The notes below the pieces were generated by a model, which was not told the origin of the DNA, did no database searches, and saw only the letters and a list, made by a program, of their open reading frames with translations. The translations under genes were made by a program, and so were the position numbers. DNA of 64,000 bases from Euptelea pleiosperma (lineage: Eukaryota > Streptophyta > Magnoliopsida > Ranunculales > Eupteleaceae), in the NCBI GenBank assembly GCA_035048495.1, contig CM068549.1, forward strand, positions 14,231,103 through 14,295,102. Direction: 5' to 3'. Shown piece by piece: positions 34,532 through 46,041 of this stretch. The first letter of the stretch is position 1. The number at the start of each line of letters is the position of its first letter.

Positions 34532-36486
34532 TCAAATCTGGAAAATACTTGTCTGGAACCGCTCATCATATAATCTCCAATGCCCATACCTCTCTGTATG
34601 GAAAACGGACCTGGGGATATAGAAATTGGGTTTCACAAGCTTCTTCAAATTCTTCAGGTTAGCAGATGCGTTTTCCATATCACGGCTAGTCATGTTTGCA
34701 CACCCGAACAGATCAAAGTATTCCAACTTCAGACAACCTTCAGAGATTGAAGTAACGCCACGGACTGATAGCTTGGAGAATCGAAGCTCTAGGTGCTCCA
34801 AATTTGGCATGAACTTTCCAATTGCAGCAGCTTCTGTATCCCCGTCTTGAGGACAAGCATTCAGATACTCATTTGGGACAATTCCGACATGCTGGGAAGG
34901 GTCTAGCCAATTCATCAGGTTTCGTTTCAATATCTTGAGGTTTGGGCACTTGCTTCCAATCAACTCTAGAGATGCGTAAGATATTTCATAGCAGTAGCTG
35001 ATGTCCAGTTCCGTCAGCATGGGGCAGCCAGATGCTATCTTAGCAATGGATGTATCAGTCACGTTAGGGCAACTCTTGATTGAAAGAACTTGCAGGTTTG
35101 GGCATCTGCAAATGCAGTAAGAGCAAGTTATACTTTGCATGTACAGGATTACAGGGAGCAAATGCTTAAGAGAAAATTTTCAAGACTGCCTATAAGACAG
35201 GATTGAAGTCCATGTATTTGTGTGTCCGGCGGCTTCGGTTGATGGGCTGTACTCTCGTCCAACAGAAGGCCTACCAATTGAATAGTCCCGATCAATGAGT
35301 CACCAGGCCTCAGTGCGTCACATGTAGATGGGTTTTGATAGTAATCATGCACGGAATTTAATTCACAATTCCCCCACAAAACACAAAGAATGCTCATTTT
35401 CTTTACACAACTTTCTATAAATTGACCATAGAGAAGAATGGCGGATAAATGTAGAAACATGAATGGAGAATCAGGGAACATTGGTGATCAATCTGACTAT
35501 GAACAGGTAATGGCGACGAATCAGCTACATTCAACAAAATCGAAGTTATCACCATTACAATTTTTGTTAAGATAGCATAATCTAGAACTGTTCTTCTACC
35601 CTTCAACACCAAATACAACCAATTTATTTTGGGCTTGTGATTCAATAAGCTCAATTGCACATGTGGTCAGTCCCACATAGTCGAGCTTTCTGAATCATTT
35701 CCCCTTTTTTCTACCAAACTTGACACCTCAATTTAATTTCATTCAAATTCAATAATCAAAACCTTAACCCTATAGGGGATTCAATTTCAACAATCAGATC
35801 AGAACACCGTAACATATCAGAGACAATATTCTGAAAACCGCGATGAGCTCTCAAAATTCTCATCCGGAAACCAATCGAAAAGCCCTAAACCTAAATTAAC
35901 AGAGAAACACCAACACCTACTAATAACAAATTCCAACCCTACTATATAAAAAAAATAGGATAAATTCAATGAATATATTCAAGAATTGGAACCCTGATAC
36001 GAACATGACATTCAAATTCAACATTCAAACCCTAACCCCAGCAGACAACCGAAGGCCAAATTCAAACCCTAACCTCAATTAGCGATCCCATCAAACCCTA
36101 ACTCTAGATACAAAAACCATAACCCTAACAAAATCGTACCTTTCGGCGGCGAAAGCGAGAGAGCTGTCGGAGCAATGTCTGATGCGGATCTCCTTGATAG
36201 CTCCGCTGCTCCAATCGACTACGGATCGGAGCATGGCATCGATCTTTCTCTCGAAACCGCTAGACCACCAGAGAGGTGACTCGGTGCCGGATTCGAATCT
36301 CGGTTCGAGGTCGAAAACGGAGAATAGAGAAGGGTCCTTGCAGGCATGGAGCCACGACTTGCAGACGAGCATGGCTCCTCTCCATCTGTCGTCCAAGCTC
36401 AGCCTCGACAGTATGTTTGTCAGGCACTCGTGAGTCAACTCGGCCCAGTCCGAACCTCTGCTTTCGCCGCCTCCTTCCTCCTCCAT
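34532..36486 (-). CDS. SKIP1: F-box protein SKIP1 orthologue, two exons
   Basis: The coding sequence joins 36486-36140 and 35105-34532 (minus), 921 nt, 306 residues, close to the about 300 of Arabidopsis SKIP1. The first exon begins MEEEGGGESRGSDWAELTHE and holds the F-box (about residues 13-60, WAELTHECLTNILSRLSLDD...LVCKSWL). The second exon has leucine-rich repeats (CPNLQVLSIKSCPNVTD, LTELDISYCYEIS, LEHLELRFSKLS, LEYFDLFGCANMTS) and ends in the family tail FYIPRSVFHTERYGHWRLYDE. SKIP1 binds SKP1/ASK through the F-box and serves as a substrate receptor of an SCF ubiquitin ligase. An upstream in-frame ATG (36579) exists, but the second ATG gives the conserved N-terminus. TATTTATA about 95 nt upstream is a possible TATA element, and AATAAA on minus lies at 34471-34466. 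No breaks seen; likely functional. Confidence 0.93.
35106..36139 (-). other. Intron of SKIP1 with telo-box motifs
   Basis: Donor GAAAG/GTACG at 36140/36139 and acceptor GCATTTGCAG/ATG at 35106/35105; the split codon (AG+A) encodes Arg. Near its 5' end the intron holds AAACCCTAA-type motifs (telo-box) at about 36028, 36064 and 36094, with more distant variants near 35880 and 36118. Confidence 0.88.
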
Positions 36487-36609
36487 TGGAGAAATTTGGG
36501 AGATTCTTGGTTTGGGATTTGGGATATCGGATTGCAGCCATATACGCAATTGATGGCTAATCAGGGGTATTTTGGTCATATAAATATTTCATACACTAGG
36601 TGACTCTGA

Positions 36610-38300
36610 GTCAACTCGGTTAAAATGATAGGTGTTAGATTTGAGGTCCAACTTTGGTTGGTCTCCTCCATTAGAAAGTTTCTAAGGGAAATCTTCGTCT
36701 CTTAGGATTGACTCTCTTTTCTATCCCAAAACCCTTGTACATTTAGAAAAAACTCTTATCAACATTTTGAGGGAAAAAAAAAAAATTTTTATTTTTTGAG
36801 AAGAAGAGCTAGAGAAAGTAGAAGATTGAAGGTTCTACTAGAAAAGATTTCAAGGATCTAATTCATCTCAAGTAAGTTTCTATGTAGTGTGAATCTCGAG
36901 GAACATACCAAAAGAGTACCGAGGAAAGAGTACCCTATGCTGAAAGACTTGGATCTTTGTGGCAGAATTGATACTTGTTCGGTTGTTGGGAAAGTAAGCC
37001 CCATAGTGTTTCATACATACATTTGTAAGGATATGATCCATATTTGTTTTGGCTAAATCTCGTTTGACAAAATACAGTGAAACCAATCTGATTGTGTGTT
37101 AGTTAGTTTGATAAGGTGGCTGTGATTGCATCACTTAAGTACTGCTAGCTAAAGCTTACTGGGATAAAGTCTGGTGCCTCAAAAGATCGAAAACTAATTC
37201 ATCTAAAGACTCGGAGCTTTGTCATATTATTTGACATCAGACATTATAGTCGGTAAGTGACTTAGAGACCATAGAAAATAGGTGATTAACTTTTAATATT
37301 ATTTGGTCTAAGTCAGCTTGAGTTGTGAGAGAGTTCCCACAGCTATCAAGCTTGTTCTGGAGGTTTCTGAACATGTATGTCTGATTGATTATAGCACATC
37401 TCTGATTGATTGGTCTGAGAAAATTTCTCACTTGAAACCTTTAGAGGCAGATTGGACTATATATATGGACACAGTCCGATCAATTGGAATTGTCCAATAA
37501 ATTGAAGACAAAGGTCCAATCGATCAGAGGTGTCCAATTGATCAAAGCCGACCTCCAATCGAGCGGACTGAGTTGAGAACAATCTTTAATTGTAGGAAAG
37601 TTTCTAATCTGACTCCAACTCTTGCCAAATTCATTATGGCTTTGCTCATATTACATATAGATAATTATAGGTTTGAAAACCTAACACAACAAGAGCTAAG
37701 AGCCCTATAGATTCAAGAGAGAGAAATCCTAAGTATTTACTTTAACCTTTTGAGTTTTTAATTCCCTTGGATTATTCAAGCTCGTGAGTTTGAATGGCTA
37801 TTTTTCAAGCTTGACTACTATTCATCTAGGACTATTCAAATCAATACCTAAATGATTAGAGACCACATGATTTGATACACTCAATTCTATTGAGCTATTG
37901 TGTGTGATCTGGAGCTGGTTTAAGCCAGCAAATCTAGATAAGCTACATGGGTAGGACATGTGGATAGGGGTATAAACGGGTCGGGTACATGTATTTAGAC
38001 CTAACCATATCACATATTGGGGTATGAAAATGGATGCAAACCCAACTAAATTGGGCCTCCAACGGGCTTGGGTCCAAAAACTAAGACCTGAATCAAAATA
38101 ATCAAGTTCGATTATATCCTGTATTTGGGTCAATTAGGTTGACAAGATTCTTGATTACAGAGCTGAGAAAACATTAGAAAGATAGATAAACAATTAAAAG
38201 GGGAGATTATTGATTATGAGAATAATCACTTATAGGATTCAAGGTGTGGTCCATAGCACATGGACCACCTTCTGCATTACGAAACAATAAAAAATACCAT
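36610..38300. other. No gene recognised
   Basis: Upstream of SKIP1. Around 37490-37570 a phrase built on TCCAATCGATCAGAGGTG is repeated in degenerate form, as often seen in old LTR retrotransposons, but no pol motif is present. 37960-38130 is a low-copy type of repeat with GGGTCGGGTACATG. Confidence 0.35.
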
Positions 38301-39398
38301 TAAGGGCCCGTTTGGCAACACCAAAATAAGTTACTTTTTTGCTTCCAAAAGCAAAAGTTAAAAAGTTTGTTTGGGTATCCATTTTGGAATTGTTTCTCAA
38401 AAGTCAAAAATTTGCCTTTTGTGGAAGCAAATTTTTTTTGCTTCTTGCTTCCAGTGGGAGCAAAAGTTAAAGTTTTTTTTTATAGAACTAAAGTTAAAGT
38501 TTTTTTTTATAGAACTGATGCTTCTAATTTTAAGTGAATCTTTCCAAATGCCAATTTTACCTTTGGCTTAAAAAAAAGAAAATTTTTTACATCACAGTCC
38601 TCTCCATATTTGATGATTAGGGGTTCTCTCATTTTCTTTCCTCTCTCCATCTCTTCAACCGTGAGGTGGTATCATCTCTTCGACCCCATCCACTATGAGA
38701 ATTCTATTTCTCTTTCTCTAGCAGTCATTCTTTCTTTCAAAGGAATTTGTGTTTTGGTTCTATCTAGTAAACTTCAAATTATGAAGTGTATATAGAAAAC
38801 ATCTTATGAAGGGAGAAAAATAGTGATGGTTTGCTGAGGAGCAGGTCAGCAGACCATCTCTCTCTTTTTTTTTTTTTTTTTTAAAATAATTACCCATAAA
38901 ATGAAGCACCTAATGCGTCGTTTATTACTGACCATTTAAAATTTAAAATTTAAAAAAAAACCAACATATGTAATTGATTTATGATATTTATTAATGGTTT
39001 ATTAGAATATAATATGTATATAAAATTATAAGAAAATGACTTTTTAACTTAATTCATGCCAAACTAACTTTTTCACTTTTTGACTTATGAGTCAGTGTTT
39101 CACCAAACAAACTTTTGCTTTTAAGGCCCTGTTTGGTATCGCCGCAAATATTTGTTTGCAAACATTTGCAATAGGTAAATATTTTCCATGAGTCCATATT
39201 TTTTATGATTTGAGCTGTTAATGTTTGCAGCAAAAAATGGCCGCAAATATTTACTTTTTGGCTTAAACTTCCTAAAATATATATAATATTTGGCCCCCAG
39301 ATGAAGAGTAAAATTCATTCACCGCCCATGATGACTGCCCACAATATGTGCCACGTGGTATACGTTTAGAAGACGCTGATCATATGGATGTTTCGTCC

Positions 39399-39760
39399 AA
39401 GTTTTAAAGGGGGCCGTTATAATGGTATAACGGACTGGGGGCGTTACCGATTTTCCGTTACAACAAATTGTAATGCTCAGGGGTAAAAACGAAAAATAAT
39501 GAGAAAATTACATAAATAACGGAAAAAAATGGCACTGAAATTCAAAATTTGAAATTTCAATTTTAATTTTCAAAAACAAAACAATAACAGAAAATAATTG
39601 ATGTTTTTTCACAAAAAAATCCAGAAAATAATGGTCGTTATTTTCGTTAATATGGAAAAATAACGAAAAATAACGGCCATTATTTTTAAAACGTTTTAAC
39701 GGTTCATAACGTAACAGGGGAGGTCTGAATCCATTATAATGGCCGTTTTTTAAACCATGG
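39399..39760. repeat. R2 repeat (fourth level)
   Basis: From AAGTTTTAAAGGGGGCCG to GGCCGTTTTTTAAACCATGG, with the family's CGTTATAAC palindromes. It interrupts R1 within GTTTNGTCAATCC. Confidence 0.78.
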
Positions 39761-40119
39761 TTTAGTCAATCCCTAGATGGGCCTACAAACCAAAAATCAG
39801 CCTAATTAGTGATTTCAAATCTTTGGAGGGTCGGGCTCAGGGAACCCCCATTTTTGACACCAATTTTAGTGTACCCACGCAGAAGATGAATCAATGGCTG
39901 ATTTTTGGTGTGGATGAACTCCTCACCATATAGATCACCCCAACAAAAAAGCAGCCCATTCTGAATTTTTAACCCCATCAAATGTGGGTTTTCAAGTTAC
40001 ATGGTAAGAATCGACGGTCCATAATTCTTCAGCTTCTAAACCAGTCTATGAATATCATAAAGATTTGAATTTTTGTGAGGATAATCTCCTCACCATGGAG
40101 ATCATCCTCACCAAAAATC

Positions 40120-43100
40120 TGTTAAAGCATGTGTTCCACGTCCAAGCCCATCACGTGCCTTGCATGATGTGCACGACTCTCCCGCAATGGACACCTCCAC
40201 CCGTTTCTTGAAATAGCAGGTGCTCCCAGAATAGGAAATGTTGTTGCTAGCCTTAAAAGAAAGATTCTAAAGAAGCCGTTGATTCTCTCTTGCTGCCTTG
40301 TGAGTGACGAGAGCTAGTTGGAGAAATTCTATTTTCTATTGTTTCTATTTTAGGTTGTTTCCTTTTCCACAGGAATGTAATAGATTTTAATCTATAAATA
40401 AAGGTACCTACGGTCTAAGCAATTCATGTTTTTCAGTAAATATCTTAAAGTTTTGACTGCTACCTTTCTCATTAACCGGTTACCTTCATCGGTCCTCAAC
40501 ATGGAGACTCCTTTTTTCAAACTTTATGGTACTAATCCAGATTATACATCCCTTAAAGTTTTTGGATGCAGATGCTTTCCGTATCTCCGGGACTACTCCA
40601 AGAATAAGTTTGGCCCGAAATCATATCCATGTGTATTTATTGGTTACAGCCCGAATCACAAAGGATATCGATGTCTTCACCCTCCAACCAAGTGTGTTTT
40701 CCTCTCTCGCCATGTGGTATTTCATGAGCATGCACTCCCGTATACTGACCCACCAACTCTACTATCTCCGACACAGATGCTGGGTTGGTCTCAACATTTG
40801 CAGAATTTTCAGACTAGATGTCGCCCTCTCCTGCGCCTTCGGCTATTCCTATCACCGTCACCACTTCGGCATCTGTAGAGCTTCCCTCTGGCATGGCTTT
40901 CTCCTCCGATGACGAGGAGACTCCATCATCCCCTACACGGTCCATACTTGGTGCTCCTACACCGGGTTTGGATCCCCTCAGTGCTAGACCATCTCTTGCA
41001 CGGTCGACCCTTGGTTCTACTCCCCATACAGTGGGGTCCCTTGCGTATGGTCATCCTTCTATAGAGCATCTCAGTTGCTCATCGGCTGTGGCTGATCCGC
41101 ATCCAATCAACCTTGTTGAAGCTCGTCCAACTGCCCCAGATATATCTCAAGCACTTCGGCCTTTGCATGCTGCTCCTCCTAACGCTCTACCCGGCGCACT
41201 CTATATTGATCTTCCTATGGCTCCACTAGCCGTTGCCACCACTACATCAACCCCCACGGTGTCCACCAATGTTCATCCCATGACTACTCGATGTAAGGCT
41301 CAGACCCAACGTGCACTTGTTGCTCTCCACGCTACTGATCCTACTGAACCCAAAAGCATCAAGACAGCTTTACAAAGTCCACATTGGGTTGCTGCTATGG
41401 AAGATGAACTCTTGGCTCTCCAACATAATCACACTTGGGATCTCGTCCCTCGTTGTCCTACCATGAATGTTGTGGGGTCTCGTTGGGTTTTTAAAACTAA
41501 GCTCACATCCACTGGAGCCATCGACCGCTTCAAAGCCCGGTTAGTGGCAAAAGGGTTCCACCAGCTCGATGGGATAGACTTCGATGAGACTTTTAGCCCT
41601 GTGGTTAAATTCACTACCATCCATCTTGTGTTGTCCATTGCTACTTCTAGTGGTTGGTCTATTCGACAACTTGACGTTAAGAACGCCTTCCTTCATGGCA
41701 CTCTTCGAGAAACTGTCTATATGGAACAGCCCCCTGGTTTCTCTGATCCTACGAAATCTCACCATGTTTGTCACCTCCATAAAGCACTTTACGGTCTCAA
41801 ACAAGCACCTCGTGCTTGGTTTGATCGCTTCAGCCTCTACCTACTTCACCTTGGTTTCTTTTGTAGTAAAGTAGATTCCTCTTTATTTATACTTCATTGC
41901 TCTGAGGGCACCATTCTCTTTCTTGTCTATGTTGATGACATTATTGTCACTAGCAACAAGCCTCCTTTACTCTCTCATCTAATTACTTGCCTTAAGTTCC
42001 AAGTTTGCCATGAAAGACCTTGGTCCCCTGCACTTTTTTCTAGGCGTCGAAGTTATTCCGTTCTCCGACGGCCTTTTTTTTGTCACAGCATAAATATGCA
42101 CGAGAAATTTTATCACGCGCATCTATGCTTGACTCCAGGCCCATTGGTACTCCCCTCGCACAAAAGCATGATCTCCACCACAATGATGGTCCCTTGGTCG
42201 ATGTTACGAGTTTTCGCAGCATTGTTGGTGCCCTTCAGTACCTCACTCTCACTCGCCCTGACATCTCTCATGCAGTCAACCTTGTCTGCCAATTTATGCA
42301 CAAGCCTACCTCCCTGCATTTTCAAGCTGTTAAACGAATACTACATTATGTATAGGGTACGTTGGATTTTGGACTTCAGATTCCCTCTCGCTCTCCTCTT
42401 GCCTTGTATGCCTTCTCTGATGCGGATTGGGCTAGTTGCCCTAATACACGCCGATCTACTTCAGGGCTCTGTGTGTATTTGGGTTTTAATTGTATCTCTT
42501 GGGCCTCGAAAAAGCAAACCACTATGGCCCGCTTTAGCATTGAAGTTGAGTACCGTTCTATGGCCACCGCTGCTGCCGAGCTTTCTTGGATTTCCATGTT
42601 GCTTCGGGATATTGGAGTCCGACTTACATGACCACCAACCCTGTTTTGTGACAATCTCAGCGCTTTACACATGACGGTCAATCCTGTTTTCCATGCCCGC
42701 ACAAAGCACATCGAAATTGATTTTCACTTCGTTAGAGAAAAGGTTGCCACTGGGGCACTGCATACCCGATTTGTCCCTTCCAAGTTCTCAAATTGCTGAT
42801 ATTTTTACTAAGGCCTTACCCAAGCTCCCCTACCATGGTTTACGTGCCAAGCTTGGTGTGCTTCAACCAACGCCCACCAGCTTGAGGGTGTGTGTTAAAG
42901 CATGTGTTCCACGTCCAAGCCCATCACGTGCCTTGCATGATGCGCACGACTCTCCCGCAATGGACACCTCCACCTCCACCCGTCTCTTGAAATAGCAGGT
43001 GCTCCCAAAATAAGAAGTGTTGCTGCTAGCCTTAAAAGAAAGATTCTAAAGAAGCCGTTGATTCTCCCTTGCTGCCTTGTGAGTGACGAGAGCTAGTTGG

Positions 43101-43264
43101 AGAAATTCTATTTTCTATTATTTCAATTTTAGGTTGTTTCCTTTTCGATCCATTGGAATGTAATAGGTTTTAATCTATAAATAAAGGTACCTACGGTCTA
43201 AGCAATTCACGTTTTTCAGTGAATAGCTTAACCTTATTTCCTCCAACTTGTTTTATTTGCTTCA
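40120..43264 (+). mobile_element. Copia retrotransposon, internally deleted (fifth level)
   Basis: 5' LTR 40120-40447, 3' LTR 42893-43264 (372 bp, TGTTAAAGCATG...GCTTCA), perfect 5-bp duplication AAATC (40115-40119 and 43265-43269). The 5' LTR is cut after CTTA, where it joins integrase coding sequence directly, so the PBS, gag, protease and the integrase N-terminus are deleted. The deletion also removed the last 30 bp or so of the 5' LTR. A polypurine-like CTTGAGGGTGTG precedes the 3' LTR. LTRs differ at several sites and by a CCTCCA-type duplication, so this is not a very recent insertion. Confidence 0.93.
40448..42830 (+). pseudogene. Copia pol remnant: integrase C-terminus, RT, RNase H
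   Basis: Order and landmarks: integrase C-terminal part (LKVFGCRCFPYLRDY, CVFIGYSPNHKGYRC, 40540-40690); a variable proline/serine-rich linker (40820-41330); reverse transcriptase from HWVAAMEDELLAL through VGSRWVFKTKL, ARLVAKGF, QLDVKNAFLHG, ALYGLKQAPRAWF and YVDDIIVTS (41385-41960); then a frameshift near 41995 and another near 42070, after which SFRSIVGALQYLTLTRPDIS and RNase H AFSDADWASC (near 42415) read in other frames, with a stop at 42355. No gag or protease. It cannot yield an active polyprotein. Confidence 0.92.
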
Positions 43265-43621
43265 AAATCAGCCATTGATTCATCTTCTATGTGGGTACGC
43301 CAAAATGGGTGTAAAAAAAGGGTGTCCGTCGAGCCCGACCCATCTTTGGATACTAGTACCCAAATAATGGCAAATAATGGGCAATAACGCTTACATTCAA
43401 TGGTTAAAATCGATCCATGAGACTCCAATCCAACACTTAGATGCTCAAATTCAACGGTTAAAATCAATCAATGAAATTTGTTAATCAGGTTGAATTTTGA
43501 TTTGTTGATCCACTTAGGGATTGGCCAAACATCCATACAGTCAGCATCCTCCACAAATGTGTCACATGGCTCATATTGTGGGCGGTTATAGGGGCAATCA
43601 TTGTGGAGGGTCAGCAAAGTT

Positions 43622-43890
43622 ATACTCCTAGATAGACATCTAGACCAAAAAAATAACATGATTAGTGATTTCTAAAAGTTGTATTGGAGTCATTTTCATT
43701 GGATGATTTTTAACCGTGGAATTTGGCATTATTTGGGGGTACAAAGATCCAAAGGTTTGAAATCATTAATCAGGCTGATTTTTAGTTTGTAGGTCCACTT
43801 AGGGATTGGCCAAACATTCATACGGTTAGTGTCCCTCTAACGTATTCCCCGTACTAAAATTGTGGGCGGTCAGCAAAGTTCTACTCGGAC
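43622..43890. repeat. Second, partial R1 beside the nested R1
   Basis: AACATGATTAGTGATTTC...GGTACAAAGATCCAAAGG...GGCCAAACATTCATACGG...GGTCAGCAAAGTTCTACTC repeats the right two-thirds of R1, immediately after the R1 copy that ends at 43612. Confidence 0.65.
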
Positions 43891-44334
43891 CAACCGATCA
43901 TTGGGTTCCTGCCCAAAATCAATTTGCCTGGACCATCTCATGATTCTCATCCATTTGTTCCGTTGTTTGATTGGTTGTGATCATCCAATTCATTGACATT
44001 GTTCGTAGGTGATGTCCATCTCCTATTTTGGATTCATCAAATACTCGGAAAATATTTGCATTACACCCTCCACCCAAGCGGTGGAAAGTATTTGCAACTA
44101 ATTTTACGGGTTAATACCAAGCAACACAAAATGTTTGAAGCTGTCAACATTTACAAAGCAAATATTTGTAGAGGTAAATATTTGCATCCTACAAATATTT
44201 ACTGGATACCAAGCAGGGCCTAAATAGCAAATTTTAAATTCAACAACTTAATTTAGAAGTTACTTTTTGCTTCCACTGGTTTGCGAAATGGGCCCTAAGT
44301 CCTTACAAGTTGAGTGAGATAGCTATATAAAATC

Positions 44335-44885
44335 CGAACAAGAGAGATCTCATTTTTCGTTATTGCCGTTATTTTTTATTTTCCCGTTTTTGGTCCTAGG
44401 CGTTACAATCCGTTATAACGAAAAAATTGGTAACGTCCCCAATCCGTTATACTTTTATAACTTATAATGGACCTTTTAAACCTTGATTAGCCATGGTTTA
44501 AACCATGGTTTAAAAGGGTCCGTTATACCAATAACGGACTGGGGGTGTTACCGTTTTTTCCATTATAATGAAAATAACGCTTAGGGGCAAAAATTAAAAA
44601 TAAGGGTAAATAATGGAAAAATGGCGCCGGAATTCAAAATTTGAATTTTGAATTTCAGATTTTCAAAAAACGGAAAATAATGGAAATAACGGCCATTTTT
44701 TTCCTCAAAATTTCCAGAAAATAACGGTCGTTATTTTTTGTTATAGCGAAACAATAACAGAAAATAATGGTCATTATTTTGTGGGCGTTTTAACGGTATG
44801 TAACGTAAGAGGAGAGGTCCGAGTCCGTTATAACAGCCATTATTTTTGCTATAATGGCCATTTTTTAAACCATGGCTAAAACTAC
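44335..44885. repeat. Two R2 repeats, one truncated, back to back
   Basis: 44335-44490 is a truncated R2 in inverse orientation, ending TGGACCTTTTAAACC. 44500-44880 is a fuller R2 from CATGGTTTAAAAGGGTCCG to GGCCATTTTTTAAACCATGG. The join contains GGTTTAAACCATGGTTTAAA, a short perfect palindrome. Confidence 0.72.
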
Positions 44886-44889
44886 CGAT

Positions 44890-45960
44890 CCTTTTCCAAA
44901 AAAGAAGAACTGGGCCATTAACAAATTTCTGGCACAACTAAGTGGGCCAATTAGAAAGGACATTATGGGTCCAAAACTGGGCCCATTAGAAAGAACAAAC
45001 CTCTAAAATGAGAGGTTGGTTAGAAAGGAGATTATGGGTCGAAAAATTGACTAGTGAATTGTCCAAACGCTAGATTATAAATTTGAACTCGATTACAGAT
45101 CTGGGTATTAAAGGGAATGAATATTAATTTCCCTGCAAATTGGCTCAAATAATACTCTCAATGGGCTTAACTTCATATCAGATGGGCTTCGATGTAGTAG
45201 AGAATTTGTGGACATGGTACCTTGATGGACTCTTCATTGGAATATTAGAGCGTGGCCTGGGCAATCCCCTCTTATTTTTTGGGAAATGAATAGGGTTTAG
45301 GTGGTCCACTCAAGATTGCAAATCGGATGTGTTAGACCGGTTCAAATTAACTTGGGACCTGCCGACCATCTGGCTCAAGCCCAGCTCACTTCTGTCCTGG
45401 GCCCACCTTAACCCCAGGACAGGTGGCAACAAGACGATAGAGGAAATATCCAAAGTCTATAAAAATATCCACACGTTGAATATGTTTGGTTGAGCATTAT
45501 AACTCGTCAAAGGTTTACGATCATGAAAATTCAATTAGGGTTTTTGGTTTCTATTTGGTCGGTTTCCTTCTTAGATAATTTCCTTCTCTTGATTTGTTTC
45601 CTTCTGAGAAAATTTGAAACGGGTTTCGGTTTCTCCTTGGTGGGTTTCTTTCTTCGCGTGTTTTGTTAACATAATTGGCGGGGAAGTTTCCTTCTTAGAG
45701 AGTTTCCTTCTTCCTAGAGATAAGCGGAAGAAATTAAATGTCAATCGTTAGATGTGGGTTGATCTCAGCCGTCACTTGTGTACCAAAAGAGGAAGATTAT
45801 ATTTTGTAATATAGAAGAGGATAAAGTTAGAAAAAAGATTAAAAATAGGAAAATAAGGCAAGAAAGATTCTAGGACAGGGCATAAATGGTGGAGAACCCA
45901 TGAATGGAAACGAAATACAACCATTGCTTAAAGCTTGCAAAACAAAGATTTTTGATATTT
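44890..45960. other. No gene; upstream region of the peptide gene
   Basis: No homology recognised. 45540-45715 contains about six copies of the phrase TTTCCTTCTT in a pyrimidine-rich stretch. Confidence 0.4.
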
Positions 45961-45970
45961 TTCTTCAGCG

Positions 45971-45978
45971 CTATAAAA
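45971..45978 (+). promoter_or_regulatory. Candidate TATA box of the cysteine-rich peptide gene
   Basis: CTATAAAA lies 71 nt before the start codon, which would place transcription start near 46000 and give a short leader. Confidence 0.45.
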
Positions 45979-46041
45979 CGAACAGAGAAGAGGAAGAAAG
46001 CGTATATACAATTGATCATAGCGTGGGTAGAGAAGCGAGAG

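Larger units (their letters stand above)
39828..43341. mobile_element. R3 MITE (fourth level) with perfect 9-bp duplication
   Basis: GGGTCGGGCTC (39828) and GAGCCCGACCC (ending 43341) are the inverted ends; ATCTTTGGA flanks both (39819-39827 and 43342-43350), a perfect 9-bp duplication typical of Mutator-superfamily insertions. Arms share ATGAATCAATGGCTGATTTT and its complement. The element's own DNA is 39828-40119 and 43265-43341; a Copia element is inserted within it. Confidence 0.88.
39325..43612. repeat. R1 copy (third level), split by R2 and R3
   Basis: The left arm runs GATGACTGCCCACAATATGTG to GGATGTTTCGTCC, then R2 intrudes. It resumes TAGTCAATCCCTAGATGGGC to CAAATCTTTGG, then R3 intrudes. 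It resumes ATACTAGTACCC (43350) to GGTCAGCAAAGTTATACTCC (43612). Putting the pieces in order gives one continuous R1. Confidence 0.75.
39125..44220. mobile_element. Tourist-like element (second level), TAA target duplication
   Basis: GGCCCTGTTTGGTATC opens it and GGATACCAAGCAGGGCC closes it, with TAA directly outside (39122-39124 and 44221-44223). Subterminal AAATATTTGYA motifs are repeated on both sides. Its own DNA is about 39125-39320 and 43890-44220; between lies the R1 with its own insertions. Confidence 0.82.
38304..44295. mobile_element. Tourist-like element (outermost of the nest), TAA target duplication
   Basis: Ends are GGGCCCGTTTGGCAACACC (38304) and, in reverse complement, GGGCCCATTTCGCAAACC (44295), flanked by TAA on both sides (38301-38303, 44296-44298). 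Matching subterminal sequences include AAGTTACTTTTTTGCTTCC on the left and GAAGTTACTTTTTGCTTCC on the right. Its own DNA is 38304-39124 plus 44224-44295; the rest is inserted. Non-coding; PIF/Harbinger (Tourist) type by ends and duplication. Confidence 0.8.

Noticed and set aside
36487..36579. Upstream ATG for SKIP1
   Set aside because: The added 31 residues are not part of the conserved family; the ATG at 36486 begins the MEEE-type N-terminus.
42893..43231. 3' LTR ending at GTTTTTCA (43217)
   Set aside because: The direct repeat AAATC and the R3 continuation place the end at GCTTCA (43264); the 5' LTR also runs past the earlier CA.
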